The translations under genes were made by a program, and so were the position numbers. Under the pieces are notes generated by a model, which made no database searches, was not told where the DNA came from, and saw only the letters and a program-made list of their open reading frames with translations. This document shows, piece by piece, positions 7,239-13,941 of a DNA stretch of 16,618 nucleotides. Source of the stretch: Chloroflexota bacterium (GTDB lineage: Bacteria > Chloroflexota > UBA6077 > JACCZL01); contig JADLFM010000214.1 of assembly GCA_020845495.1 (NCBI GenBank), forward strand, positions 1 to 16,618, written 5' to 3'. Each line of letters starts with the position of its first letter. The first letter of the stretch is position 1.

Positions 7239-8087
7239 TCAGGCTGCTTTCCGCGTCCATGCCCCGACGACCGTCACCAGAATCTGTACGGCACGGTGCT
7301 GGACGGCCTCGGCGCAGAGCCGCTCGGCCAGGGTGTCCACGTCGATGGTCGCCGGATCTACCTGGATGAGTCGTTGCAGCGCGGGCATCAGGCTCCGAAG
7401 CGTTTCTGCAGTGTACTCGTAACCGGGCCAGTCCGGGCCGCCGCCCATCGGGGCTTCGAGGTGCAGTTCGGGCGCGGGCAGGCCAGCGTCAAGAAAGACC
7501 TGGAACAGCCGGGTCCCCATCGCCGGATCTGGCACGCCGGGGATGTCCCGTGGGAGGAGCACGTCGCGTGTCTGCCGGGCCAGCGGCAGATCGGGCACGG
7601 TGCGCGGCGGCATGCTGAAGTCGCTCTCCTGGAACGCGATGATACCGCCTGGACGGAGCAAGGTGGCGAGCTTCCTGATCAGCTCGGCTTGCCGATCCAG
7701 GTGCATCAGGATCCAGCGTCCGACGACAGCGTCCAGGTCTGACAGCCCCTCCAGGCCCCAGACATCCGCGGCCTTGAAGGTGACGTTGCGCCAGCCGGCG
7801 GCGTCGGCGCGTGCGCGCGCTGTTCGGAGCGCCGTCTCGTTTCGGTCGATCCCGATGACGCGGCCGGTTGGCCCGACCAGATCGGCCAGAAGCAGCGCGA
7901 CATCGCCAGCGCCACTGCCGATGTCGAGCACGCGCATGCCCCGCCCGATGCCGGCTGCCTTGAACAGCCGGCGCGTTGTCGGGGCGTACAGTTGATGTTG
8001 CAGCATCAGGCGGCGGATCTCGCCGCTGGAGTGGCCGAGCAGATACTCACGTGCTGGCTCGGTCACGGTAGGGTGTGCCGTTGACAT
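7239..8087 (-). CDS. class I SAM-dependent methyltransferase
   Basis: A 282-residue Rossmann-fold methyltransferase. Motif I, VLDIGSGAGDVA (53-64), binds S-adenosylmethionine; the acidic residue after strand 2 is D81 in VIGIDRN; later motifs are AADVWGLEGLSDLDAVVGRWILMHL (107-130) and LRPGG (144-148). The pattern fits the broad ubiquinone/menaquinone-type and Methyltransf_25 groups; the substrate cannot be read. I chose ATG 8087 because family similarity begins soon after and AAGAG lies just upstream. The frame stays open to 8237 with Ser/Arg/Ala-rich residues that look non-coding. It is the first gene of a two-gene unit with the FecR-domain protein, though no functional link is obvious. Confidence 0.85.
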   Translation of the reverse strand: MSTAHPTVTEPAREYLLGHSSGEIRRLMLQHQLYAPTTRRLFKAAGIGRGMRVLDIGSGAGDVALLLADLVGPTGRVIGIDRNETALRTARARADAAGWRNVTFKAADVWGLEGLSDLDAVVGRWILMHLDRQAELIRKLATLLRPGGIIAFQESDFSMPPRTVPDLPLARQTRDVLLPRDIPGVPDPAMGTRLFQVFLDAGLPAPELHLEAPMGGGPDWPGYEYTAETLRSLMPALQRLIQVDPATIDVDTLAERLCAEAVQHRAVQILVTVVGAWTRKAA

Positions 8088-8608
8088 TGCTCTTAGCGTC
8101 CGTTCTGAAGCGGAGCGTGACGCTCCTGGTGGTTCCGTCCGCCGATGCTCCGAAGCGGCCGCTGTCCCGGCTGAGCATCCTGAGGGGGCGCAAGAGTCCA
8201 TCCTGACCCTGACCGCGCTGCCCCTCATGGGCATCATCTCGCGTCATGATGCAGGTGTCTGTATTCCTGGTGACGGGCGGAGTGTCCGCCGGAGCACGTC
8301 CGGAGAGGGCGCACTGACGGCATCGACGCTCCCACGCCCGGGACACGTCCCGGCTGCGACGGGACACGTGTCCCTACTCGACGTGCTCCGCACACGGTGT
8401 ACTGGAGCGTAGCTAGCAGCCCGTCTGGCGGCTGGCGACAGCATGTCGGCTCAGTGGTGAGCCGATGGGTGACTCAGGGCATGGTTGCCCGGGCGCGCCG
8501 ATCCCGTTGTGTCGTATTCGCCAGGAGTCAGGCTCGGGCCGCCGCGAACTGCCCCGACGGAGGGGCCACGCGCGAGGCCTGCGAGAGCCAGCGTGCGGAG
8601 GCCAGGCA
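8088..8608. other. 521-base gap with palindromes, no supported gene
   Basis: This lies between the divergently transcribed methyltransferase and YflT-like genes and should contain both promoters; I cannot assign boxes with confidence. It holds a hairpin GGAGCGT-G-ACGCTCC (8112-8126) close to the methyltransferase start, and a perfect 14-bp palindrome GGGACACGTGTCCC (8361-8374) preceded by a related GGGACACGTCCC at 8340-8351. Open frames here are Arg/Ser/Pro-rich with no recognisable domain. Confidence 0.6.
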
Positions 8609-9157
8609 GTGGACACTCAGGCAAGCTCATTCGTCGCCGGCGTCTTTTCAGGTCGGGCACAGGCCGAGGCAGCCGGTCAGGAGCTTCACCGGCTCGGGTT
8701 GGACGATCAAGCCATCGAGATCGGGCTGCCGGACCCTGGCCGCTACCTGATCGAGCGCAACGAGTCGGTTGCCGTTGGGCAGGGCGTGGTGCGCGGCGTC
8801 CTGATCGGGATCGTCGCCGGCGGCGTCATCGGGATGGGCTTCGTGCTCGCGACGGTGCCCTCGCCAACGTCGATGACGCTCAATGCCCAGGCGCTCGGCT
8901 TCTTGATCGGCGGATTCTGGGGCATCTTCTTCGGCGGCCTTGGCGGCATGGTGCCCGCCGTGCTGGCCCACGAGCAGGCCGCGCGCTGGTACGCCGTCAC
9001 GCCGGACACGTCGGAGATCGTCGTCGTGGCGCACACCGAGACGCTGCCCCGCAGCGCCCGCACGGCGATGATGCGGAACGGGGCGCGCTATCTGCTGGAT
9101 CAGGCGCCGTCCGTACACCCGCTGGCGCCGTCGGGGGCGGTACAGCTGCCAGCCTGA
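8609..9157 (+). CDS. membrane protein with N-terminal YflT-like (general stress protein 17M-like) module
   Basis: A 182-residue protein. Residues 7-40 (VAGVFSGRAQAEAAGQELHRLG...) resemble the short module of YflT/general-stress-17M-like proteins, where a V.G.F.....A..A...L..LG pattern precedes a membrane part. Two Gly-rich hydrophobic segments follow (about 59-83 and 94-119), forming a helical hairpin, then a soluble tail with a strand-like EIVVVAHTE and a final Pro/Ala-rich end. Start GTG 8609 is set by GGAGG (8597-8601) seven bases upstream; an earlier ATG at 8465 has no such site and adds Arg-rich shadow sequence. The function is unknown. Its own gene unit, about 170 bases before the next gene. 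Confidence 0.75.
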   Translation: MDTQASSFVAGVFSGRAQAEAAGQELHRLGLDDQAIEIGLPDPGRYLIERNESVAVGQGVVRGVLIGIVAGGVIGMGFVLATVPSPTSMTLNAQALGFLIGGFWGIFFGGLGGMVPAVLAHEQAARWYAVTPDTSEIVVVAHTETLPRSARTAMMRNGARYLLDQAPSVHPLAPSGAVQLPA

Positions 9158-9329
9158 CGTTTTCGGGTGAAGGTTCATGCCGGGCGCTGCCGCGCAGCCT
9201 GTCTGGGTACGTGGCAGCGCCATGTTCGTGGTGAGACGGACGCCGGCGCGGCATCACCCGGCGTGGACGGCCACGTGCTGCCCCGGGCTACCCTACCCTG
9301 GTGCAGGAAGTCACCGGCGGAGGGACGAC

Positions 9330-10166
9330 GTGGTCATGTTCCGTGACGAGCGATCCGAGGAGTATCCGCGCTACAGCCGGCAGGTCATCGAGAATTATCG
9401 GCAGCTCGGCCTGGGCGATAGCCCCATCGAGTACCTGGACACCATCTACGGGCTGGATCCGGACTGGTGTGAGCTGTTCACGCAGTACATCCGGGCCGGA
9501 ATGTACGCGCGCGAGGTCGTCTCGCAGGCCGTCCGCGAGATCTGCTCCTGCGCGACGTTGGCCTGCCTCGACAAGCAGACGCAGCTTCGGCAGCATCTCC
9601 AGAGCGGCGTGGCTGTCGGCGCGACGAAGGAGCAGCTCCTCGAAGCGGTGCTCCAATCAGTGACCTACGGCGGCTTCCCGGCCGTGATGAGCTCGATCAA
9701 GACCTACGCCGAGGTCTTCCCCGAGATGGTCAAGCGAGACCGTCCCGCCATCCGTGCCAGCGAGGGCACACCCCCGTCCGGGCTGCGGTTCGGGCCGGCC
9801 GTCGAGACGGCGACGGCGCTCTGGGGCGATGAGCACGTCGTGGCGATGTTCGCGAAGTACGACCGCTGGGATCCGGGCTTCGGGCGGCTGGCTCAGCGGT
9901 TCGTGCACGGGGGCATGTACGCGCGCACGGTCGTCGATGCGCGCCTGCGCGAGCTGATCGCCATCGCCTGCCTGACGGCTCGGAACGCCCTGCCGCAGCT
10001 CGAAACGCACCTGGTGGTAGGCTTCAGGATCGGGATTCCACGGGCAGAGATGCAGGAGATCATCCTGCAACAGACCGTCTACGTGGGATACCCCTACGTC
10101 ATGCAGGCGATGGCCCTCTTCGAGCCGCTGGCCGATGCCGCTGAGCGCACGGAAGCGGGGAGCTAA
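9330..10166 (+). CDS. tandem carboxymuconolactone decarboxylase (CMD)-domain protein
   Basis: A 278-residue protein made of two CMD-fold modules: about 46-130 (GMYAREVVSQAVREICSCA...QLRQHLQSGVAVGATKEQLLEAVLQSVTYGGFPAVM) and about 187-266 (GMYARTVVDARLRELIAIA...LETHLVVGFRIGIPRAEMQEIILQQTVYVGYPYVM). They align by eye, and each keeps the conserved His (H89, H227) and GFP/GYP turn. The redox CxxC of AhpD-type members is absent, as the only close pair is C72/C74. So a peroxidase role is unlikely; a lactone decarboxylase-like or other enzymatic role is possible. Start GTG 9330 has GGAGG (9319-9323) six bases upstream; ATG 9336 is the alternative. The frame extends left to 9177 without similarity. 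It ends in a 4-base tail-to-tail overlap with the next gene. Confidence 0.88.
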   Translation: MVMFRDERSEEYPRYSRQVIENYRQLGLGDSPIEYLDTIYGLDPDWCELFTQYIRAGMYAREVVSQAVREICSCATLACLDKQTQLRQHLQSGVAVGATKEQLLEAVLQSVTYGGFPAVMSSIKTYAEVFPEMVKRDRPAIRASEGTPPSGLRFGPAVETATALWGDEHVVAMFAKYDRWDPGFGRLAQRFVHGGMYARTVVDARLRELIAIACLTARNALPQLETHLVVGFRIGIPRAEMQEIILQQTVYVGYPYVMQAMALFEPLADAAERTEAGS

Positions 10167-11230
10167 CGGCTCGGTGCGCGCGCGAGCATCGGCTTGACGA
10201 TCAGCTCGCCGACCCGCAACGCCTCCTCGCGGTACGGCGTGTCGGACAGGATGAAGTGGGTCAACCCCAGGTCGGCGTACGCCTGCAGGGAGGCGATGAT
10301 GTCCGCTGGCGAGCCGACGAGCCACGTCGAGGCGGCCCCGGTCCCGACCTGTGCGGGCGCGGTCCAGAGGCAGCGGTCCAGCACCTGGCCGCGCTCGGCC
10401 AGCGCGACGAGCCGCGCCTGCCCCACCGAGCCACGGCCGGTCACGTTCTTCTCGACACGCCGGTCGAGCGCGCCCTCCCAGCTGTGCAGCTTGGCCTCGG
10501 CGGCCTGCCAGGCTGCGTCGGCCGTCTCGCGGACCACCACGGTGATGCGGAGACCGTACTCCAGCGGCTGGCGACGGTCCTGAGTGCGGCTCAGCCGTTC
10601 CAGCCGGTCGACCCGCTCGGCGACCATCGCCAGCGGTTCGCCCCACATCAGCTGCACGTCGGCTTCGGCGGCGGCAACGGCTTCGGCGGCCGGCGACGCC
10701 CCGCCGAAGTAGAGCGGCGGCCCGTCTGCACGGAGCGGCCGGGGCCGGCAGGTCGCGTGCTCGACGCGGAAGAAGCGGCCGGTGTAGGTGACGTCCTCCT
10801 CGGTCCAGAGGCGACGCACCACCTGCATGAACTCGCGGGTGCGGGCGTAGCGGTCGGCGTTCTCCTCCTCGAAGTCGCCGTAGGCGCGGTGATCGTCCTT
10901 GCCGCTCACGATGTTGACGAGCAGCCGGCCGTCGCCAAGCCGATCGAGCGTCGCCGCCGCGCAGGCGAACGGGGCCGGTTGCCAGTAGCCTGGCCGGATC
11001 GCCGCCAGCGGATGAAACGTGCGCGTGCGGGCCATCAGCGCCGTCGCCAGCGTGAACGTGTCCGGCCGCTCCCAGCCGGTCCCGATCAGCGCGCCGGTGA
11101 AGCCGCCCTGCTCGACCGCCAGCGCCGTGCGGGCCGTGACGTCGAGGGTGCCCCAGCCCTCGGAGGTGTCGTCGCCACGATGGCCGCTCTCGACGGTGTT
11201 GGGGACGTACCAGAGGAATTCGAGGGACAT
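10163..11230 (-). CDS. LLM-class flavin-dependent monooxygenase, SsuD-like
   Basis: A 355-residue luciferase-like (TIM-barrel) FMNH2-dependent oxygenase. It matches the alkanesulfonate monooxygenase SsuD pattern along its length: MSLEFLWYVPN, GFTGALIGTG, AATLDRLGDGRLLVNIVSG, PPLYFGGASP, WGEP, VVVRETADAAWQAAE, LRVGEL. By hand alignment with E. coli SsuD from memory, its Cys54, His228 and Tyr331 correspond here to Arg55, Thr230 and Thr331, so the substrate may differ. Start ATG 11230 has GGAG a few bases upstream; a frame from 11272 is open but has no similarity. No SsuE-type flavin reductase or sulfonate transporter is present in the window. It probably oxidises a sulfonate, sulfone or another small organic compound. 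Confidence 0.88.
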   Translation of the reverse strand: MSLEFLWYVPNTVESGHRGDDTSEGWGTLDVTARTALAVEQGGFTGALIGTGWERPDTFTLATALMARTRTFHPLAAIRPGYWQPAPFACAAATLDRLGDGRLLVNIVSGKDDHRAYGDFEEENADRYARTREFMQVVRRLWTEEDVTYTGRFFRVEHATCRPRPLRADGPPLYFGGASPAAEAVAAAEADVQLMWGEPLAMVAERVDRLERLSRTQDRRQPLEYGLRITVVVRETADAAWQAAEAKLHSWEGALDRRVEKNVTGRGSVGQARLVALAERGQVLDRCLWTAPAQVGTGAASTWLVGSPADIIASLQAYADLGLTHFILSDTPYREEALRVGELIVKPMLARAPSR

Positions 11231-11392
11231 CGGCGGCTCCAAGATGAGGGCAAGCCAGGCGGGCCAGGGCATGAACGGACAGGCGGCGGGGCGCGAGGAT
11301 GGGGCAGGATAGCCCGCCCCGAGTCCTGCTTGCGACTCGTCCGAACGGGCTACGGACTGGTCGGTCTGGATGGGCCATCACTCCGGCCCTGT

Positions 11393-11430
11393 CGTCGGCG
11401 TTGTCCCGAGTGAGCGACCGTACGCCGACG
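11393..11430. repeat. 9-bp inverted repeat in the divergent intergenic region
   Basis: CGTCGGCGT (11393-11401) is inverted exactly at ACGCCGACG (11422-11430) with 20 bases between. It lies between the divergent SsuD-like gene and the small membrane protein gene, so it could be an operator for either or a 5'-leader hairpin of the latter. It could be chance in GC-rich DNA. Confidence 0.4.
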
Positions 11431-11471
11431 CACTGATGCGATGCGCCACGTACGGTCCGGGAGGCCAAACG

Positions 11472-11735
11472 ATGCCGGGAACACTGATTGCTGGACCGCT
11501 GATGAGCCCATGGGTGGGCGTATGGGATCTGGTCTGGCATTCGCCCGAGAGCTGGCTCGTGCTCGCGAGCACCCTGATCGGCCTGACGATGGCCGGGGTC
11601 GTGCTGACGGTGGTCGGCAAGGGCGGACGCCATGCGAAGGCCGGCGCCTCCGCGAAGCTGGCAGCGGGCGTGGTCGTGGTGCGTACCGCGCCGAGGCCGA
11701 AGGCGCGCCGCCGGCATCGCCGCCGCGCCGCGTAG
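11472..11735 (+). CDS. small single-pass membrane protein with polybasic tail (hypothetical)
   Basis: An 87-residue protein I do not recognise. It has one hydrophobic segment (about 25-48, SWLVLASTLIGLTMAGVVLTVVG) flanked by charged residues, and a strongly basic C-terminus (RPKARRRHRRRAA). The positive-inside rule puts the tail in the cytoplasm, where it could touch nucleic acid, ribosomes or phospholipid head groups. Start ATG 11472 is supported by GGGAGG (11459-11464) seven bases upstream; an upstream in-frame start at 11370 has no ribosome binding site. The clean start site is the main evidence that it is a gene. It stands alone between a divergent monooxygenase gene and a secreted protein gene. 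Confidence 0.6.
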   Translation: MPGTLIAGPLMSPWVGVWDLVWHSPESWLVLASTLIGLTMAGVVLTVVGKGGRHAKAGASAKLAAGVVVVRTAPRPKARRRHRRRAA

Positions 11736-11969
11736 GACGTTTCATCTCGCCGCGCTGACCGCCCACCGTCGGACTGCCGAACGTCACAGGGAACGGCTCG
11801 CCAGGGGCTGGGCGGACGCTGGGGTCGGGCCACTCCTTCATCCGCGGCGCACCGCTCCTGTACGATGCTGGGGAGGCCGCCCGCGCATGCGAGCCTCATC
11901 ACGACCGCGTCACGGGTCGCTCGTTGTAGCGAGTAGCCGGCGGCAGTCCCGGCCTGCACGGGGGTTGCG

Positions 11970-13160
11970 ATGATGAGATCTCCTCGACGCCGACAGAGCG
12001 CCCTGCGCCTCTTCGGTCTCCTGGCTGTGGCGTTCTTGCTCGCGCAGCCGCTCCTGCTGCTCCGCGTGGCTGCGCCGGCCGCCGCGCAGGGGATCGACCC
12101 GCGCGATCTTGCCCTGACCGACGACGAGGCCGGCAAGCAGGCCACACGCTCGCTCGACCAGGAGGGCAGCGACGGTCGTTCGACCTATGTCCGCCTCCAG
12201 TGGGAGCGCAACCAGGAAGGCCCGGACGCGCTGACGGGGCCGTGGACGGTCCACAGCTCGGTGTGGGTGGCCCAGGACTTCGAGTCGGCGCGGGCGATCT
12301 TCAAGGAGCAGTCCGACAAGAACAAGGCGTTCCCGGAGGCGTTCTACGCCCGGGGCGGCACGTTCGCCTTTCCGCTGACGGGCATCGGCAACCAGAGCGC
12401 GGGTCTGAGCGCCTGCTTTGACTGCAATGCCAAGGATGAGATCTTCCTGCACCACCGTGCGGTGATCCGCTGGGGCATCGTGGTGCATGTGCTCTACTTC
12501 TACGGTCCGGACAAGGTGGTCCCGCAGGGGCTGGCAAGCTGGTACATCCAGCAGATTCAGGGCCGTATCCCGGAGGCCGCGCTGACCGCCCCGGAGCGCG
12601 TGGGCGGCCCGCCGACGACGGAGCGGGTGGCCGGGCCGTCCGATCTCCAACTGGTGACGGCGAACCCGAAGGAGATCACGCTGCGGATCGACGAGGTCGG
12701 GAAGCGGGCGGAGGTTCAGCGACAGAAGGAAGGCAAGGACGCGCGCGGCAACTGGCACGAGGTCCGCTATGAGCGTGGCGGGACCGGCTCACGGTTCTTC
12801 GAGGGGCCGGTGACGATCTACAGCTACGTCTTCGTGGCGAAGGATGTCGAGAGCGCGAAGCAGGTATACCAGGAGCAGGCGAAGCTTAACGAGAAGTTCC
12901 CCGAGGCTGACAAGCGGGTCGGCGACCGCTTCGAGTTGAAGGGCGGCGACGGCGTGGGCGACGAGAGCCAGGGGCTTTCGGCCTGCGAGCGGGCCTGCAA
13001 CCTGGACGGGGACATCTACGTCCACAAGCGGCTGGTGTTCCGTACCTACAACGCAGTGAGCGTGGTCTACCTGTACGGCCTCTCGGTGGATGAGGGGAAC
13101 ACGGACTGGCACGCGGTCAACTTCTCGCAGATCGTCAACAAGCGGTTCACCGGCGAGTAG
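11970..13160 (+). CDS. secreted protein of two homologous domains (hypothetical)
   Basis: A 396-residue protein, function unknown. A signal peptide is clear: basic start (MMRSPRRR), hydrophobic core (about 11-32) and cleavage near APAAAQ-G (about 38-41). The mature part is an internal duplication: domain 1 (about 46-199) and domain 2 (about 226-394). Matching pairs are GPWTVHSSVWVAQDFESARAIFKEQ with GPVTIYSYVFVAKDVESAKQVYQEQ, NKAFPEA with NEKFPEA, SAGLSACFDCN with SQGLSACERACN, IFLHHRAVIR with IYVHKRLVFR, and VLYFYG with VVYLYG. Each half keeps a cysteine pair (149/152 and 339/343), possibly a disulfide or ligand site. ATG 11970 follows GGGGG by several bases; ATG 11973 is an alternative. No membrane anchor or lipobox is seen, so it is probably extracellular. 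Confidence 0.85.
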   Translation: MMRSPRRRQSALRLFGLLAVAFLLAQPLLLLRVAAPAAAQGIDPRDLALTDDEAGKQATRSLDQEGSDGRSTYVRLQWERNQEGPDALTGPWTVHSSVWVAQDFESARAIFKEQSDKNKAFPEAFYARGGTFAFPLTGIGNQSAGLSACFDCNAKDEIFLHHRAVIRWGIVVHVLYFYGPDKVVPQGLASWYIQQIQGRIPEAALTAPERVGGPPTTERVAGPSDLQLVTANPKEITLRIDEVGKRAEVQRQKEGKDARGNWHEVRYERGGTGSRFFEGPVTIYSYVFVAKDVESAKQVYQEQAKLNEKFPEADKRVGDRFELKGGDGVGDESQGLSACERACNLDGDIYVHKRLVFRTYNAVSVVYLYGLSVDEGNTDWHAVNFSQIVNKRFTGE

Positions 13161-13286
13161 CGCGCAGCGCGGGTGGCGAGTGGGGGGCCGGGCTCGCGGG
13201 CCAGGCGGCAGCCAGGGAGCCTGAGATGGCAGCCGGCTGGTGGCGGCCCCCAACGCGGCGAGACGCTCGTATGCTGCTCGGGCGCG

Positions 13287-13316
13287 TTGCTGACGCTGCC
13301 CGGGGCGCGCTATACT
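13287..13316 (+). promoter_or_regulatory. sigma70-type promoter of the broken tRNA / small RNA unit
   Basis: TTGCTG (13287-13292), an 18-base spacer and TATACT (13311-13316) make one of the best promoter matches in the window. Transcription would start near 13323, about 19 bases before the tRNA-like 5' end, as expected for a tRNA gene. A strong terminator ends the unit at 13499. Confidence 0.65.
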
Positions 13317-13341
13317 CGAATGGCTTGGCAGCTTTGATCAT

Positions 13342-13380
13342 CGGGCCGTAGCGCAGCCAGGTAGCGCACCTGAATGGGGT
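13342..13380 (+). pseudogene. tRNA-Pro(GGG) 5' half, broken in the anticodon loop
   Basis: Reading from 13342: acceptor strand CGGGCCG, TA at positions 8-9, D-stem GCGC/GCGC (13351-13354, 13364-13367) around AGCCAGGTA with the invariant GG, A26, anticodon 5' stem CCTGA, then loop ATGGGGT, which places GGG (13376-13378) as a proline anticodon. After 13380 the sequence TACCCC cannot pair with CCTGA, and no T-arm or matching acceptor 3' strand follows in tRNA spacing. So only the 5' half is present, with its promoter intact. It may be a tRNA cut by integration or rearrangement, or a small RNA that arose from a tRNA start. It is not a working tRNA as read. Confidence 0.6.
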
Positions 13381-13513
13381 TACCCCTAGCGTTTTTGCGA
13401 CACGGCTTGACCGTTTATATCGAGAGCAGGCACGGCAGACGCCCCACCTGAACTGACCGTACTGTTGCGCAAAAGCCCCGGTTCGAGACCGGGGCTTTTC
13501 GATTCAGGTGCGC
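13364..13513. repeat. 12-bp inverted repeat bracketing the insert after the tRNA half
   Basis: GCGCACCTGAAT (13364-13375), which is the D-stem/anticodon-stem part of the tRNA half, occurs inverted at ATTCAGGTGCGC (13502-13513), just after the terminator. The 126 bases between the arms hold the non-tRNA sequence and the terminator. A perfect 12-mer in inverted orientation so near is unlikely by chance and may mark a recombination or inversion event at this site. Confidence 0.6.
13471..13499 (+). terminator. strong intrinsic terminator after the tRNA-like unit
   Basis: AAAAGCCCCGGT (13471-13482) and ACCGGGGCTTTT (13488-13499) form a perfect 12-bp stem with loop TCGAG, ending in a T-run. The A-tract upstream makes it work in both directions. 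Its inner part (CCCGG-TTCGAGA-CCGGG) looks like a tRNA T-arm, but the flanks do not complete a tRNA. Confidence 0.9.
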
Positions 13514-13786
13514 GGCTACTCCAGAGCGGCCCGTCCCGGCTCAGTGCTACCCGCTGATGGCGGGACAGAGAAATGTCCAGGTTCCTTCCGCCGCTGCAAG
13601 GCCGAGGTCATGTGCAGCATTCACGTGTGAGGCGACTAGGGCCTGTCCGGTCTGGAGGCCCTAATCTCGTATTTCGCACATGCACAAAGAGCAAGGTGTT
13701 GGGAAGGGTAGGTGCTGGCGGTGTGACGGTGCTGTCTTCTGTAATCTCGACCACGTGCCAGGTGGAAGCGGGCAGAGGGCAGAGTC
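13514..13786. other. gap upstream of the transposase fragment, possible IS end
   Basis: No gene seen. TAGGGCC (13637-13643) is inverted at GGCCCTA (13657-13663), and sequence from about 13640 to the transposase start has a less GC-rich look than the genes to the left (for example 13661-13695). This may be the left end of an insertion sequence, but I cannot identify matching terminal repeats because the right end is missing. Confidence 0.35.
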
Positions 13787-13941
13787 ATGACGGTCCAGCA
13801 GATCCTGGTCAAGCAGTTGGGAGCGCTGCCGGCGATTGGCGAGTATCTGGAGCGACTGCAGCTTAAGGAGCGGGTGGACGCGGTGGCGCCGGTGCGCGAG
13901 GTGGCGCGCCTAACGAACGGCGAGGTCGTGATGCTGAGTGG
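13787..13941 (+). pseudogene. IS1634-type transposase N-terminal fragment (DUF4277-like)
   Basis: From ATG 13787, about 50 residues (VKQLGALPAIGEYLERLQLKERVDAVAPV...RLTNGEVVM) match the DUF4277-type N-terminal domain that precedes the DDE catalytic part in IS1634-family and related transposases. After NGEVVM the match stops and the frame ends at 13981 in unrelated residues, because a different gene remnant in another frame takes over near 13940. The whole catalytic domain is missing, so it is a dead scrap. It shows that an insertion sequence once lay here. The family assignment is from memory of the domain pattern. Confidence 0.65.

Larger units (their letters stand above)
13323..13499 (+). 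ncRNA. putative ~177-nt non-coding transcript starting in the tRNA half
   Basis: The promoter at 13287-13316 and the terminator at 13471-13499 delimit a short unit with no credible ORF. Beyond the tRNA-like first half, 13393-13399 (TTTTGCG) can pair with 13468-13474 (CGCAAAA), which would enclose the central 70 bases and compete with the terminator stem, since bases 13471-13474 belong to both. That arrangement could allow conditional termination, but this is inference. I know no RNA family that fits. Confidence 0.35.

Noticed and set aside
8047..8367. A 106-codon minus-strand frame upstream of the methyltransferase.
   Set aside because: Arg/Ser-rich, no ribosome binding site, overlaps the methyltransferase start and has palindromes inside it.
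9657..11717. A 686-codon open frame on the minus strand across the CMD and SsuD-like genes.
   Set aside because: It is Arg/Ala/Gly/Pro-rich, in a different frame from the SsuD-like gene on the same strand, and matches no family. Long shadow frames are expected in very GC-rich coding DNA.
13476..13492. T-arm-like sequence CCCGG-TTCGAGA-CCGGG as the 3' part of the tRNA-Pro.
   Set aside because: It is the core of a 12-bp terminator. The bases after it do not pair with the tRNA acceptor strand CGGGCCG, and the spacing from the anticodon loop is about 95 bases.
13381..13501. A group I intron in the tRNA anticodon loop.
   Set aside because: The insert is only about 120 bases, shorter than known tRNA group I introns, and I see no P, Q, R, S core elements.
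13502..13533. A possible tRNA 3' exon: TCAGG (13504-13508) and CGGCCCG (13527-13533) pair with the anticodon and acceptor strands of the tRNA half, as if an intron lay between.
   Set aside because: The 18 bases between them are too few for a variable loop and T-arm, and contain no TTCRA loop or T-stem. A working tRNA cannot be built. The match is still worth testing with a covariance model.
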